DNA of 64,000 nt from Loktanella sp. PT4BL (GTDB lineage Bacteria > Pseudomonadota > Alphaproteobacteria > Rhodobacterales > Rhodobacteraceae): positions 99,197-163,196 of the forward strand of contig NZ_QJJL01000006.1 of the NCBI RefSeq assembly GCF_003201935.1, read 5' to 3'. The notes beneath the pieces are model-generated. The model was not told the DNA's origin and did no database searches. It saw only the letters and a list, made by a program, of their open reading frames with translations. The position numbers and the translations under genes were made by a program. This document shows, piece by piece, positions 1 through 9,814 of the stretch; position 1 is the first letter of the stretch; each line of letters begins with the position of its first letter.

Positions 1-1
1 C

Positions 2-1447
2 ACCGCCATCGTTCTTTGCGCCTCGGGCGCGCTTGCCCAAGACAGCATTACCGTTGCCATCCAGCTGGAACCGCCGAACCTTGACCCCACAGGCGGGGCC
101 GCGCAGGCGATTGATAGCGTGCTCTACGCCAATGTGTTCGAGGGCCTCACACGGTTTGACGCGGATGGCGCCATCATCCGTGGCCTTGCCCAAAGCTGGG
201 ATATCTCGGATGACGGTCTGGTCTATACCTTTAACCTTGCCGCTGGCGTCACCTTTCATGACGGCACCACAATGGACGCCGAGGATGTGAAATTCAGCCT
301 TGATCGCGCCCGCGCCGAGGACAGCACCAATGCGCAAAAGGGCCTGTTCGCAGGCATCACCGATGTCACCGTGATTGATCCGCTGACCGTGCAGGTCACA
401 CTGGACCAACCCAACGGCAACTTCCTGTTCAACATGGCGTGGGGGGATGCGGTAATCGTAGCCCCTGAAAGCATCGAAAACATCGCTTCAAACCCCATCG
501 GCACCGGCCCCTTCACCTTCACGGACTGGGTGCAGGGCGACCGGCTCGAGCTGACACGCAACCCTGATTACTGGGGTCCGGCCCCTGCGCTGGAAAGTGC
601 AACCTTCCGCTTCATCTCGGACCCGACGGCCGCCTTTGCTGCGGTGATGGCTGAGGATGTGGACGCCTTTGTCGGTTTCCCTGCCCCTGAAAACCTGCCC
701 CAGTTCGAGGCCGATCCGCGTTTTCAGGTCCTCGTCGGCAATACCGAGGGCGAAACGATCCTGTCGACCAACAACAAAATGCCGCCCTTCGACGATGTCC
801 GCGTGCGCAAAGCATTGGCCCATGCCATCGATCGCCAAGCGATCATCGACGGTGCGATGTTCGGATATGGCACACCCATTGGCACGCATTTTGCCCCGCA
901 TAACCCCGACTACGTCGATCTGCTGGCCAATTCGCAATACGACCCCGAGCTTGCACGCAGTCTCTTGGCCGAGGCAGGCTTTGCGGACGGATTCACCACC
1001 ACATTGAAACTGCCTCCCCCATCTTACGCCCGCCGCGGCGGCGAGATTATCGCCAGCCAGTTGCGTGCGGTCGGGATCGAGACGGAAATCACCAACCTTG
1101 AATGGGCCCAGTGGATCGAAGAGGTCTTTACCAACAAGGACTTTGGCCTGTCCATCGTCAGCCACACCGAGCCCATGGATATCGGCATCTACGCCAATCC
1201 TGATTACTATTTCCAATACGACAACCCCGAGTTCCAGGAGCTGATGGAAACGCTCAACGCCACCACAGACCCTGCGATGCGCAGCAACCTGCTGGCGCAG
1301 GCGCAAGCGATCATCTCGGAGGACTACGTGAACGGATATCTCTTTGAACTGGCCGTGGCGACCGTCGCCAAGGCAGGGCTGCAAGGGCTGTGGGTGAACC
1401 AGCCGACAGCGGCCGTTGACCTGACCGGCGTCAGCTGGAGCAACTAG
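2..1447 (+). CDS. ABC transporter substrate-binding protein, family 5 (peptide type), 5' partial
   Basis: The gene runs in from before base 1; 481 residues are visible. The first visible residues (ending ASGALA-QD) look like the end of a Sec signal peptide, so this is the periplasmic binding subunit. The body has the SBP_bac_5 layout: an early YANVFEGLTRFDADG stretch, then WDISDDGLVYTFNLA and FHDGTTMDAEDVKFSLDR, typical of DppA/OppA-like proteins. A G/C-rich hairpin follows the stop and the two permeases and the fused ATPase come next, so it most likely supplies substrate to that importer. The substrate (peptide, amide or opine-like) cannot be read from sequence. An in-frame GTG at 119 is internal and not the start. 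Confidence 0.93.
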   Translation, partial: TAIVLCASGALAQDSITVAIQLEPPNLDPTGGAAQAIDSVLYANVFEGLTRFDADGAIIRGLAQSWDISDDGLVYTFNLAAGVTFHDGTTMDAEDVKFSLDRARAEDSTNAQKGLFAGITDVTVIDPLTVQVTLDQPNGNFLFNMAWGDAVIVAPESIENIASNPIGTGPFTFTDWVQGDRLELTRNPDYWGPAPALESATFRFISDPTAAFAAVMAEDVDAFVGFPAPENLPQFEADPRFQVLVGNTEGETILSTNNKMPPFDDVRVRKALAHAIDRQAIIDGAMFGYGTPIGTHFAPHNPDYVDLLANSQYDPELARSLLAEAGFADGFTTTLKLPPPSYARRGGEIIASQLRAVGIETEITNLEWAQWIEEVFTNKDFGLSIVSHTEPMDIGIYANPDYYFQYDNPEFQELMETLNATTDPAMRSNLLAQAQAIISEDYVNGYLFELAVATVAKAGLQGLWVNQPTAAVDLTGVSWSN

Positions 1448-1453
1448 GACAAT

Positions 1454-1480
1454 GCCCCCCGTAAATATCTTGCGGGGGGC
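1454..1480. terminator. Intercistronic hairpin after the binding-protein gene
   Basis: Perfect 8-bp stem GCCCCCCG (1454-1461) / CGGGGGGC (1473-1480) around a loop containing TAAATATC. There is no T-run after it, so it looks more like a partial terminator or an mRNA-stabilising hairpin that raises binding-protein expression over the downstream permeases. The AAATATC loop recurs at about 25.1 and 41.33 kb. Confidence 0.55.
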
Positions 1481-1536
1481 GTCCATGCAGGGCGTGGCAT
1501 TTTGCCGACCCGATGCCGTACCTAGAACGCCATCGC

Positions 1537-2049
1537 ATGACGCATGAGCCGATCATCAGAGCGGAGACACCGCAGGACCGGCAGGCGATCTATGATCTGA
1601 CGCGCGATGCCTTTGCGCCCATGGCTTTCAGCGATGGCAGTGAACCCGACATAATCAACCAACTCCGCGCAGACGGTGAACTCACGCTGTCATTGGTGGC
1701 CGACGCGGACGGTATCATCGGCCATGTCGCCTTCTCTCCGGCGAAAATCAGTCAGGCGCAGGGGGCATGGTACGGGCTCGGCCCTATTTCGGTCCGCGCC
1801 GATAAGCAAAGGCAAGGGATCGGCACAAAGCTCGTGCACACCGGCTTGGAGATGTTACGCAACATGGGGGCGGCAGGCTGCGTTCTGACGGGCAACCCCG
1901 ATGTGTATCAGCCGATGGGCTTTAAGAATGATCACGCACTGACCTACAGCGGCCTGAATCCAAGATTTATCTTGTACTACACATTTGACGGCAGCATCCC
2001 GAAAGGCGAAATCAACTTCGCCGAAGCTCTGGAAGAGGAGCACCCATGA
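1537..2049 (+). CDS. GNAT family N-acetyltransferase
   Basis: 170 residues from the ATG at 1537 (MTHEPIIRAETPQD); an in-frame ATG at 1513 would add 8 residues, and neither has a clear Shine-Dalgarno sequence. The acetyl-CoA binding motif A is visible as ISVRADKQRQGIGTKLVH (Q/RxxGxG/A), followed by the GNAT beta-bulge region and a C-terminal GNPDVYQPMGF, as in the YhbS-like subgroup. The acceptor substrate is unknown. The stop overlaps the next permease start by 4 nt (ATGA), so it is translated as part of the ABC transporter operon, sitting between the binding-protein and permease genes. That position suggests it may modify the imported compound or act in self-protection; this is inference. 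Confidence 0.85.
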   Translation: MTHEPIIRAETPQDRQAIYDLTRDAFAPMAFSDGSEPDIINQLRADGELTLSLVADADGIIGHVAFSPAKISQAQGAWYGLGPISVRADKQRQGIGTKLVHTGLEMLRNMGAAGCVLTGNPDVYQPMGFKNDHALTYSGLNPRFILYYTFDGSIPKGEINFAEALEEEHP

Positions 2050-2990
2050 TCCGCTATGTGCTTGGGCGCCTCACCTCGCTGATTATCAGCCTGATTGTGG
2101 CATCCATCGTCATCTTTGCGGTGATCGAGGTAATCCCGGGTGATCCCGCAGCCTTTATGCTGGGCATCAACGCACGCCCCGATACGATTGCGGCCTTGCG
2201 CGCGGAAATGGGCCTCGACCAATCCGTGGTGGCGCGATATTTCGATTGGGTCACGGGGTTGCTGCGCGGTGATTTCGGGCAGTCCTGGACCTATAAAACC
2301 CCTGTCGCGGAGCTGATCGCGGACCGGATCTGGGTTTCACTTCCGCTGGCCATCTATGCGCTGGCGCTCTCGACCATCATTGCCTTTCCCGCAGGGATTT
2401 ACGCGGCAAGCCGCCGTGGCGGTGCAGGCGATGTGACAATCATGGGGGCCACGCAACTGGGCGTGGCGATCCCGAATTTCTGGTTCGCGATGATCCTTGT
2501 GCTGATCTTTGCAATCAACCTGCGCTGGTTCTCGGCAGGCGGATTTCCCGGCTGGGACAACCCGTTGCAAGCGATCAAAGCTCTAACCCTGCCTGCCATT
2601 GCGCTCGCCCTGCCGCAAGCGGCAATCCTCGCGCGGGTCATGCGCTCGTCGCTCCTGGATATGCTGGGCGAGGATTTCATCCGGACCGCCCGCGCGAAGG
2701 GCCTTTCGGCCCGCCAAGCGCTTTGGAAACACGCCGTGCGCAATGCGCTGATCCCGGTGCTCACCATCATCGGTCTGCAATTCTCGTTCCTGCTCGCAGG
2801 GGGGATCATTATTGAACAGGTCTTCTTCCTGCCCGGTCTGGGCCGCCTGATTTTCCAGTCGATCAGCGCGCGCGACCTGATCGTGGTTGAAAGCGTGGTG
2901 ATGCTTCTGGTCTTCACCGTCATCATGGTGAACTTCCTTGTCGATCTGGCCTATGCCGCCGTCGACCCGCGGCTGAGGACCAAATCATGA
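2046..2990 (+). CDS. ABC transporter permease, DppB-like
   Basis: 314 residues, the usual size for the first permease of dipeptide-type importers. The N-terminus (MIRYVLGRLTSLIISLIVAS, then VIEVIPGDPAAFMLG) is the typical DppB/OppB start with the conserved PGDP. About six membrane segments are present, and the cytoplasmic EAA loop that contacts the ATPase appears as FIRTARAKGLSARQALWKHA. It overlaps the preceding acetyltransferase gene and the following permease by 4 nt each, so the genes are translationally coupled. It is an inner-membrane subunit paired with the 2987-3802 product. Confidence 0.95.
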   Translation: MIRYVLGRLTSLIISLIVASIVIFAVIEVIPGDPAAFMLGINARPDTIAALRAEMGLDQSVVARYFDWVTGLLRGDFGQSWTYKTPVAELIADRIWVSLPLAIYALALSTIIAFPAGIYAASRRGGAGDVTIMGATQLGVAIPNFWFAMILVLIFAINLRWFSAGGFPGWDNPLQAIKALTLPAIALALPQAAILARVMRSSLLDMLGEDFIRTARAKGLSARQALWKHAVRNALIPVLTIIGLQFSFLLAGGIIIEQVFFLPGLGRLIFQSISARDLIVVESVVMLLVFTVIMVNFLVDLAYAAVDPRLRTKS

Positions 2991-3798
2991 GCCGCAATCT
3001 GATCATCGGCGCGGCGCTGACGGTCCTGTTCATCGCACTGGCGGTGGTGTCCTTTGTCTGGACCCCCGCCGATATCGAAACACTGGATATCCCCAACAGA
3101 TTGCAAACGCCCAGCGCCACCAACTGGCTCGGCACCGATCACTTCGGCCGCGATATCCTGTCGATGATCATGATGGGGGCGCGCACCTCGATTGCCGTTG
3201 CCCTACTCGCGGTGGGCATCGGTATGGCGCTCGGCATCCCTTTGGGATTACTCGCGGCGGCGCGACACGGATCATTCCTTGACGAGCTCATCATGCGCGG
3301 CAACGACCTTGTCTTTGCCTTCCCGTCGCTGGTCATCGCCATTCTGATTACCGCTGTTTTCGGCGCATCCGCCGTCAATGCCATTATCGCCATTGGTATC
3401 TTCAACATCCCCGTCTTTGCCCGCCTGACCCGCGGTGCCGCCCTGCCGCTCTGGGAGCGTGATTTCATCCTCGCTGCCCGCGTTTGTGGAAAATCCGCCA
3501 CGCACATCTCGATTGAACATATCCTGCCCAACATCACCAATCTGATGATCGTCCAGGGCACGATCCAGTTCAGCCTTGGCATCCTGGCCGAGGCCGCGCT
3601 GTCCTACATCGGCCTTGGCGCACAACCACCGACTGCCAGCTGGGGCCGGATGCTGGCCGACGCGCAAACACTCGTCAGCATTGCCCCCCATGTGGCCCTT
3701 GTGCCGGGCTTTGCGATCTTGTTGATGGTGCTGGGCCTCAACCTGATGGGTGACGGGCTGCGCGACTGGCTTGATCCCCGCATCAGGGTGGCCCGCAC

Positions 3799-3802
<4 letters not shown>
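2987..3802 (+). CDS. ABC transporter permease, DppC-like
   Basis: 271 residues, slightly short for DppC because the N-terminal cytoplasmic tail is reduced. After the first membrane segment comes the family-typical NWLGTDHFGRDILSMIM. The EAA loop is RDFILAARVCGKSATHISIE. C-terminal residues include LSYIGLGAQPPTASWGRML, a hallmark of DppC-type permeases. It overlaps both neighbours by 4 nt and should form the heterodimeric channel with the product of 2046-2990. Confidence 0.95.
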
Positions 3803-5385
<1,583 letters not shown>

Positions 5386-5443
5386 GAAAGAGATTGCAGC
5401 GCGGCTTGCGTCCATTACGCTGCCGGAAAATGAGGGGGATATC

Positions 5444-6181
5444 ATGCGACTGGCTGGCAAGACGGCGATTGTAACAGGCGGCGGCTCCGGTTTCGGGGCA
5501 GGTATCGCGCGCAAATTCGCGGCCGAAGGGTGCCATGTCATCGTGGCTGACCTCAATATCGACGGTGCCCAGCACATCGCGGATGAAATCGGCGGGCGTG
5601 CGTTGACATGCGATGTCTCGGACGGTGCCTCGGTCAACTACATGGCAAAGTCGGTGCTGGGGGCGGGACCGCTGGACATCCTTGTGAACAACGCAGGCAT
5701 CACCCATCTGCCCAGTGCGATGGAGGACGTGAGCGAGGAGGATTTTGACCGCGTTTTTGCCGTGAACATGAAATCGGTCTACCTGACCGCCCGCGCCTTT
5801 GTGCCCCACTTCAAGGAGCGCAAGCGCGGTGCAATCCTCAACGTGGCCTCGACCGCTGGGGTATCTCCCCGCCCGCGCCTGAACTGGTACAACGCATCCA
5901 AGGGCTGGATGATAACGGCGACAAAGACCATGGCCGTTGAACTGGCCCCTGACGGTATCCGCGTGAACGCGATCAACCCCGTCGCAGGCGAAACGCCCTT
6001 GCTGAAATCCTTCATGGGCGAGGACACGCCGGAAATCCGCGCGAAATTCCTCTCGACCATCCCGCTGGGCCGCTTTTCCACGCCCGAGGACATGGGCAAC
6101 GCCGCCTGTTTTCTCTGCTCGGACGAGGCCAGCATGATCACCGGTGTCGCAATGGAGGTGGACGGTGGCCGCTGTATCTAA
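5444..6181 (+). CDS. Short-chain dehydrogenase/reductase (SDR)
   Basis: 245 residues from the ATG at 5444, chosen because a purine-rich GAGGGGG lies just upstream and the protein then starts at the classical SDR N-terminus MRLAGKTAIVTGGGSGFG. Nucleotide-binding TGxxxGxG is at residues 11-18, the NNAG motif is in LVNNAGITHL, and the catalytic Tyr149-xxx-Lys153 is in WYNASK with a Ser about 13 residues before. The C-terminus CxxxxASMITG-type ending and VDGGRCI are family typical. It lies 58 nt after the ATPase gene and overlaps the next gene, so it likely oxidises or reduces a product of the imported substrate; the substrate is unknown. Confidence 0.92.
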   Translation: MRLAGKTAIVTGGGSGFGAGIARKFAAEGCHVIVADLNIDGAQHIADEIGGRALTCDVSDGASVNYMAKSVLGAGPLDILVNNAGITHLPSAMEDVSEEDFDRVFAVNMKSVYLTARAFVPHFKERKRGAILNVASTAGVSPRPRLNWYNASKGWMITATKTMAVELAPDGIRVNAINPVAGETPLLKSFMGEDTPEIRAKFLSTIPLGRFSTPEDMGNAACFLCSDEASMITGVAMEVDGGRCI

Positions 6182-7184
6182 AGGACCCCGCAACCTGATC
6201 ACCGATGTGGCGGGCCTGCGCGTGGGCAATGCACAGGACGACCATATCAAGACCGGCACCACGGTGCTGGTCTCCGACAAACCGTTCACCGCCAGCGTCC
6301 ACGTCATGGGCGGCGCACCGGGGACCAAGGAAACCGATCTGCTGGCCCCCGACAAAACCGTGGAACAGGTTGATGCGCTGGTGCTCTCGGGCGGCTCGGC
6401 CTTCGGGCTTGATGCCTGTTCGGGTATCATGGACGGGCTGCGCGCGATGGGGCGGGGGTTCGCCATCGGTGACATCCGCATTCCCATCGTGCCCGGTGCG
6501 ATTATCTTTGATCTGATCAACGGCGGCGCAAAGGACTGGGACGAAAACCCCTACCGCGCCTTGGGGCGAGAAGCGCTGCAAAGCGCGTCCGAGCAGTTCT
6601 CCCTTGGCACCATAGGCGCAGGCACAGGGGCTATGGCCGCCATGCAAAAGGGCGGGCTCGGCTCTGCCTCTCTGACGCTGGCTGATGGTACGACCGTGGG
6701 CGCATTGGTGGTGGTGAACGCGCTTGGCAGCGTCACAACAAAAGGCGACAGACATTTCTGGGCCGCCCCTTTCGAGATGGACGGCGAATTTGGCGGCGCT
6801 GGGCCGGATCCAAACGCAGGACATGTGACATCAGAGCCAAGCCGCAAGGAACAGGCGATGATGCAGCAGGCCACACAGGGAGCAAATACCACCATCGCGA
6901 TCGTCGCCACAGATGCGCCTCTCAGCAAGGTCCAATGCCACAGGCTCGCGGTGACTGCCCATGACGGCATGGCTCGGGCGATTGTGCCATCCCACACACC
7001 GCTCGACGGTGATCTGGTCTTTGGCGTCTCGACGGGTGCAGGCACCCCTGTGGACCAGACCCGCTTCCGCGAGATCGCAGCCGCAGCGGCCACCTGTCTG
7101 GCCCGCGCCATCGCGCGCGGAGCCTATGAGGCGACAAGCGCGCCCGGCGACATCATCCCGACCTATCGCGAGATGAACGGCTAG
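6165..7184 (+). CDS. P1 (S58) family peptidase, DmpA-like
   Basis: 339 residues from a GTG at 6165, preferred because GGAGG lies 8 nt upstream; an upstream GTG at 6144 would add 7 residues. The family (DmpA L-aminopeptidase/D-esterase, BapA beta-peptidase) are self-cleaving N-terminal nucleophile enzymes. The start matches the family (NLITDVAGLRVGNAQDD), as do LSGGSAFGLDA and the nucleophile region ANTTIAIVATDAPL, where Thr at about 242 would be the new N-terminus of the beta chain; DmpA itself uses Ser there. It overlaps the SDR gene by 17 nt. With the peptide-type ABC importer this suggests hydrolysis of imported D-amino-acid, beta-amino-acid or amide-capped peptides; the exact substrate is inference. 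Confidence 0.9.
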   Translation: MAAVSKGPRNLITDVAGLRVGNAQDDHIKTGTTVLVSDKPFTASVHVMGGAPGTKETDLLAPDKTVEQVDALVLSGGSAFGLDACSGIMDGLRAMGRGFAIGDIRIPIVPGAIIFDLINGGAKDWDENPYRALGREALQSASEQFSLGTIGAGTGAMAAMQKGGLGSASLTLADGTTVGALVVVNALGSVTTKGDRHFWAAPFEMDGEFGGAGPDPNAGHVTSEPSRKEQAMMQQATQGANTTIAIVATDAPLSKVQCHRLAVTAHDGMARAIVPSHTPLDGDLVFGVSTGAGTPVDQTRFREIAAAAATCLARAIARGAYEATSAPGDIIPTYREMNG

Positions 7185-8359
7185 GGCGCAAACGCGCCGT
7201 CATAATAATCAGGGATCGCACCACCCATGGCCACGATTGCTCCCAGTCTTCCGATCTCATCCGCGCATTTCGCCGCGGCCCCGTTCCCGGCGGTCAGGGC
7301 GATGATATGATCAGTCTGGGGGTAAATGAACGGGTTGCCGTTGGGCGAGAAGCTTGTCGCGCAGCTATCAAAATGAATAGAGCGATACTTCAGCCCTGGC
7401 ATCAGCCCGATCAAGATCTCCGAGATCGCTGCACCCGCCACAGGATCACCGCCACTGCGGAACCACGCGATCATATCATCGACGCTGTGCAATTCGGTAT
7501 CCACCGCATCGCCACCGATTTTGATATAGGTCTTGCCATCAGGATAAAGCACAGGCGGCAGGATATAGGGATCCTCTGACCGGCCCGGCGGGACGTAGAT
7601 CACCGAAGGCATCCCTGACAGACGCGCAGCCTCCCCTTCATCCAGTTCGAAAAACGCGATGGTGCGGGCATAGACCCGCATCGGGATCGGATCGGGCAAC
7701 AGCCCCTCGGCTTTGGAAAACGCACCACAGGCAACAATCACCTTTTCGGCGGTCAACACGGTACCGCCCGCGCAATGCACCTGCGCCGCGCCACCTGTTT
7801 CATCAATGCGAACCACCGTATCACGATGCAACATCGCACCCGCCTTGGTCGCTGCCGTGATTTCCGCCTTCACATGCAGACGCGGATTGATCCAACCTGC
7901 ATCCGTCTCTTCATGCAGCGCAAGGATCCCTTCGGGAAAGGCAAACTCGGGGAACCGCGCAGCCAGTTCCGCCCCGCGCAACGGCGTGTGTGCGACACCA
8001 TTCGCCTGCGCATGGCGTTGTGCGTTCAGAATATAGTCGCGCTCTGCGCCCACTTCGGTCCCCGCCACAATCGTACCCGCAGGCGTGTAGAACGGCTGCG
8101 TGCCCTTTGCGGCAATCTCGGGATATCGGGCAATCGCCTCTTGCGCGAAACGGGCCCAGTTCTTGCGGGTGTCGATCTTGCGCGTGATCCGTGCCTGATC
8201 ATAGTGGCTTGCGAAAACCCCTGTATGCGTTGCCTTTTCCACCGGTTCATCCGGCCCCACAAGGGCCGTTTTCACGCCCATTTCCGCAAGATGACGCGCC
8301 GCCGCGCTGCCCATCAGCCCTGCACCAATAACAATCACATCATAGCTCTGGTCAGTCAT
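7181..8359 (-). CDS. FAD-dependent oxidoreductase, DAO family
   Basis: 392 residues. The N-terminal dinucleotide fold is VIVIGAGLMGSAAARHLAEMG (GxGxxG near residue 13). The DAO-type second half has QTDHIIALTAGNGAAAKCAD near the C-terminus, the FAD pyrophosphate-contact region. The family includes sarcosine oxidase, D-amino-acid oxidase and N-methyl amino acid oxidases; the specificity is not visible here. The gene is convergent with the P1 peptidase and shares its CTAG stop region (4-nt overlap). Being beside a peptidase that could release unusual amino acids, it may oxidise them. Confidence 0.88.
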   Translation of the reverse strand: MTDQSYDVIVIGAGLMGSAAARHLAEMGVKTALVGPDEPVEKATHTGVFASHYDQARITRKIDTRKNWARFAQEAIARYPEIAAKGTQPFYTPAGTIVAGTEVGAERDYILNAQRHAQANGVAHTPLRGAELAARFPEFAFPEGILALHEETDAGWINPRLHVKAEITAATKAGAMLHRDTVVRIDETGGAAQVHCAGGTVLTAEKVIVACGAFSKAEGLLPDPIPMRVYARTIAFFELDEGEAARLSGMPSVIYVPPGRSEDPYILPPVLYPDGKTYIKIGGDAVDTELHSVDDMIAWFRSGGDPVAGAAISEILIGLMPGLKYRSIHFDSCATSFSPNGNPFIYPQTDHIIALTAGNGAAAKCADEIGRLGAIVAMGGAIPDYYDGAFAP

Positions 8360-8419
8360 GACAGCCCCCGTTTTCTGGCGATCATGGCAAGCGTTTGGGG
8401 AAAAGAAAATAGGCGTCTT

Positions 8420-9022
8420 TCAGGTCCTGCGCGGGCGCAGACCCATGGACCAGACCCTGCGCCGCGCAATCGCCCACGCAAGCGCAGCAAGCACCAGTGC
8501 TGACAGGGCGGTTTTGCTGATCATCTCCATCGTTCCGACAATCTGCAAGGCATGTACCACTGTGCCAAGGGCGGCCAAACTGACGGCAGCCGTATGCCCC
8601 CAGCGCCAAGCCCGTAGCGGCAAGCGCGGGCGCAAAACCGCCAACAGGCCCGCAGCGAAAACAGCCCACATCGCCAAAGCACCCCAGATCGCAAATGGCG
8701 CGGGCGAGCGGAACAGTAGAACATCAATCACATCAGGCGGGCTGGTGATCCAAAGACCCACAACATGGCCCGCGACAGCCAGCAGCAGCAGCGCACCTGT
8801 CGCGCGGTGCAGTTTGCGCGCGTTTGCCTGCGACAACCCCGGCAGTGCGCCTGCGATTAATAAGGGCTGCATCAATAGCAGCGCCATACCGACCACACCG
8901 GCAAGACCTGCAAAGATGTAAATCGGGTCCCGCCACTGCAAAAGCGGGCTGGATGCGGCAGCAATGACAGGGACACAGACGGCGGCCGCCAGAACGCCCC
9001 ACATCAGCACCGCGCGCAGCAC
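8420..9022 (-). CDS. Ferric-reductase-like transmembrane protein
   Basis: 200 residues from the GTG at 9022, which begins 1 nt after the stop of the upstream gene. Six hydrophobic segments are visible. Candidate haem-ligand histidines sit in pairs in the third and fifth segments (KLHRATG...AGHVVGLW and RWGHTAAVS...GTVVHALQ), as in the ferric reductase/YedZ-like b-haem fold. There is no attached flavin or NAD domain, so it would need an electron-transfer partner. It is translationally coupled to the secreted intradiol-like gene upstream, suggesting the two work together in the membrane and periplasm. Confidence 0.75.
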   Translation of the reverse strand: MLRAVLMWGVLAAAVCVPVIAAASSPLLQWRDPIYIFAGLAGVVGMALLLMQPLLIAGALPGLSQANARKLHRATGALLLLAVAGHVVGLWITSPPDVIDVLLFRSPAPFAIWGALAMWAVFAAGLLAVLRPRLPLRAWRWGHTAAVSLAALGTVVHALQIVGTMEMISKTALSALVLAALAWAIARRRVWSMGLRPRRT

Positions 9023-9023
9023 C

Positions 9024-9512
9024 CTAGGCAGGCTCCAACACGAAATCGACGTGAAGGGAGGTATCATTCGGACTGGCCATCACAGGACGCAGGAACACTG
9101 TCTTGAAATGCCCGCTGTCATAGGCCAGATGCCCATGCGCCTGACCAAACGCAGGCACGATCTGTGGCATGTTCATGCGAAACACACCATCCGCATCGGT
9201 CAGTGTAGCCCCGTGGCTATGGGCGTCACGCTCATGGCCTTCGGTTGTATGGGCCCATACCTGGATACGCTGCCCTTCCAGAGGAGCACCATCGCCAGCG
9301 CGCCGGACGGTGCCTGTCATCCAGAAACCACCCCCGCCAATGCGCTCTACAATCGGCGCATCAGGGCGATAGTTATTGGCCCCACCGCGCATGGTGGGTG
9401 TGGGCGCCAGACCAGCGGCAGCAGCAGGTGACAACAGCCCTGCCGCGGGGGTGACAAGCGCTGCGGCACCAAGTGCCATGGTATGGCGGCGTGTGATCAA
9501 TCCTTTGGTCAT
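9024..9512 (-). CDS. Secreted intradiol-dioxygenase-like protein, twin-arginine signal
   Basis: 162 residues from the ATG at 9512. The N-terminus MTKGLITRRHTMALGAAAL is a twin-arginine (Tat) signal with a hydrophobic stretch and Ala-rich cleavage region near residue 35, implying export in folded form with a cofactor. The remainder resembles the C-terminal beta-sandwich of protocatechuate/catechol intradiol dioxygenases (IQVWAHTTEGHERDAHSHGA, then TLTDADGVFRM). However, the usual Tyr of the GRY element is replaced by His, and the RPxHIH element reads QAHGHLAY. The iron ligands are therefore altered, and catechol cleavage is not assured. Confidence 0.7.
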   Translation of the reverse strand: MTKGLITRRHTMALGAAALVTPAAGLLSPAAAAGLAPTPTMRGGANNYRPDAPIVERIGGGGFWMTGTVRRAGDGAPLEGQRIQVWAHTTEGHERDAHSHGATLTDADGVFRMNMPQIVPAFGQAHGHLAYDSGHFKTVFLRPVMASPNDTSLHVDFVLEPA

Positions 9513-9814
9513 CAATGATCTCCGATCAGCAAAACATAAGGAAGACATAGCACACGACGCGCACAATCCGAACGCGCCGCTTTGCCCCAAGCTTCAAGAT
9601 AGTGTGAAAAGGCACCGTGCAACACAGGGGGTCTTTGTTGTAAATGGTGCACGCGAGATGCAGAGCAGCTTCAAGCCCAACGAGTGATGACACAGCGCGC
9701 GCTTGGTTAGCAGGTGCAAGGTTTGCGCAAGACAAGCGCCATGCAGCCGGATGTTTCGAATTGAATTTTTGACCCAAGGGAAGTACGACCACTTTACCAA
9801 GAGCCATAGGTCAT
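9513..9814. other. Intergenic region, 302 nt, divergent promoters expected
   Basis: It lies between the leftward secreted gene (start 9512) and the rightward acyltransferase gene (start 9815). No convincing gene is seen. It contains a loose inverted repeat (GGCACCGTGCAAC near 9611 against GTTGTAAATGGTGC near 9637) and two copies of AGCTTCAAG (near 9590 and 9667). No clear -35/-10 pair was identified. Confidence 0.4.

Noticed and set aside
488..1486. Long leftward open frame across the first binding-protein gene
   Set aside because: It is antisense to a clear SBP_bac_5 gene and is open only because of GC-rich third-position bias; its product has no recognisable motifs.
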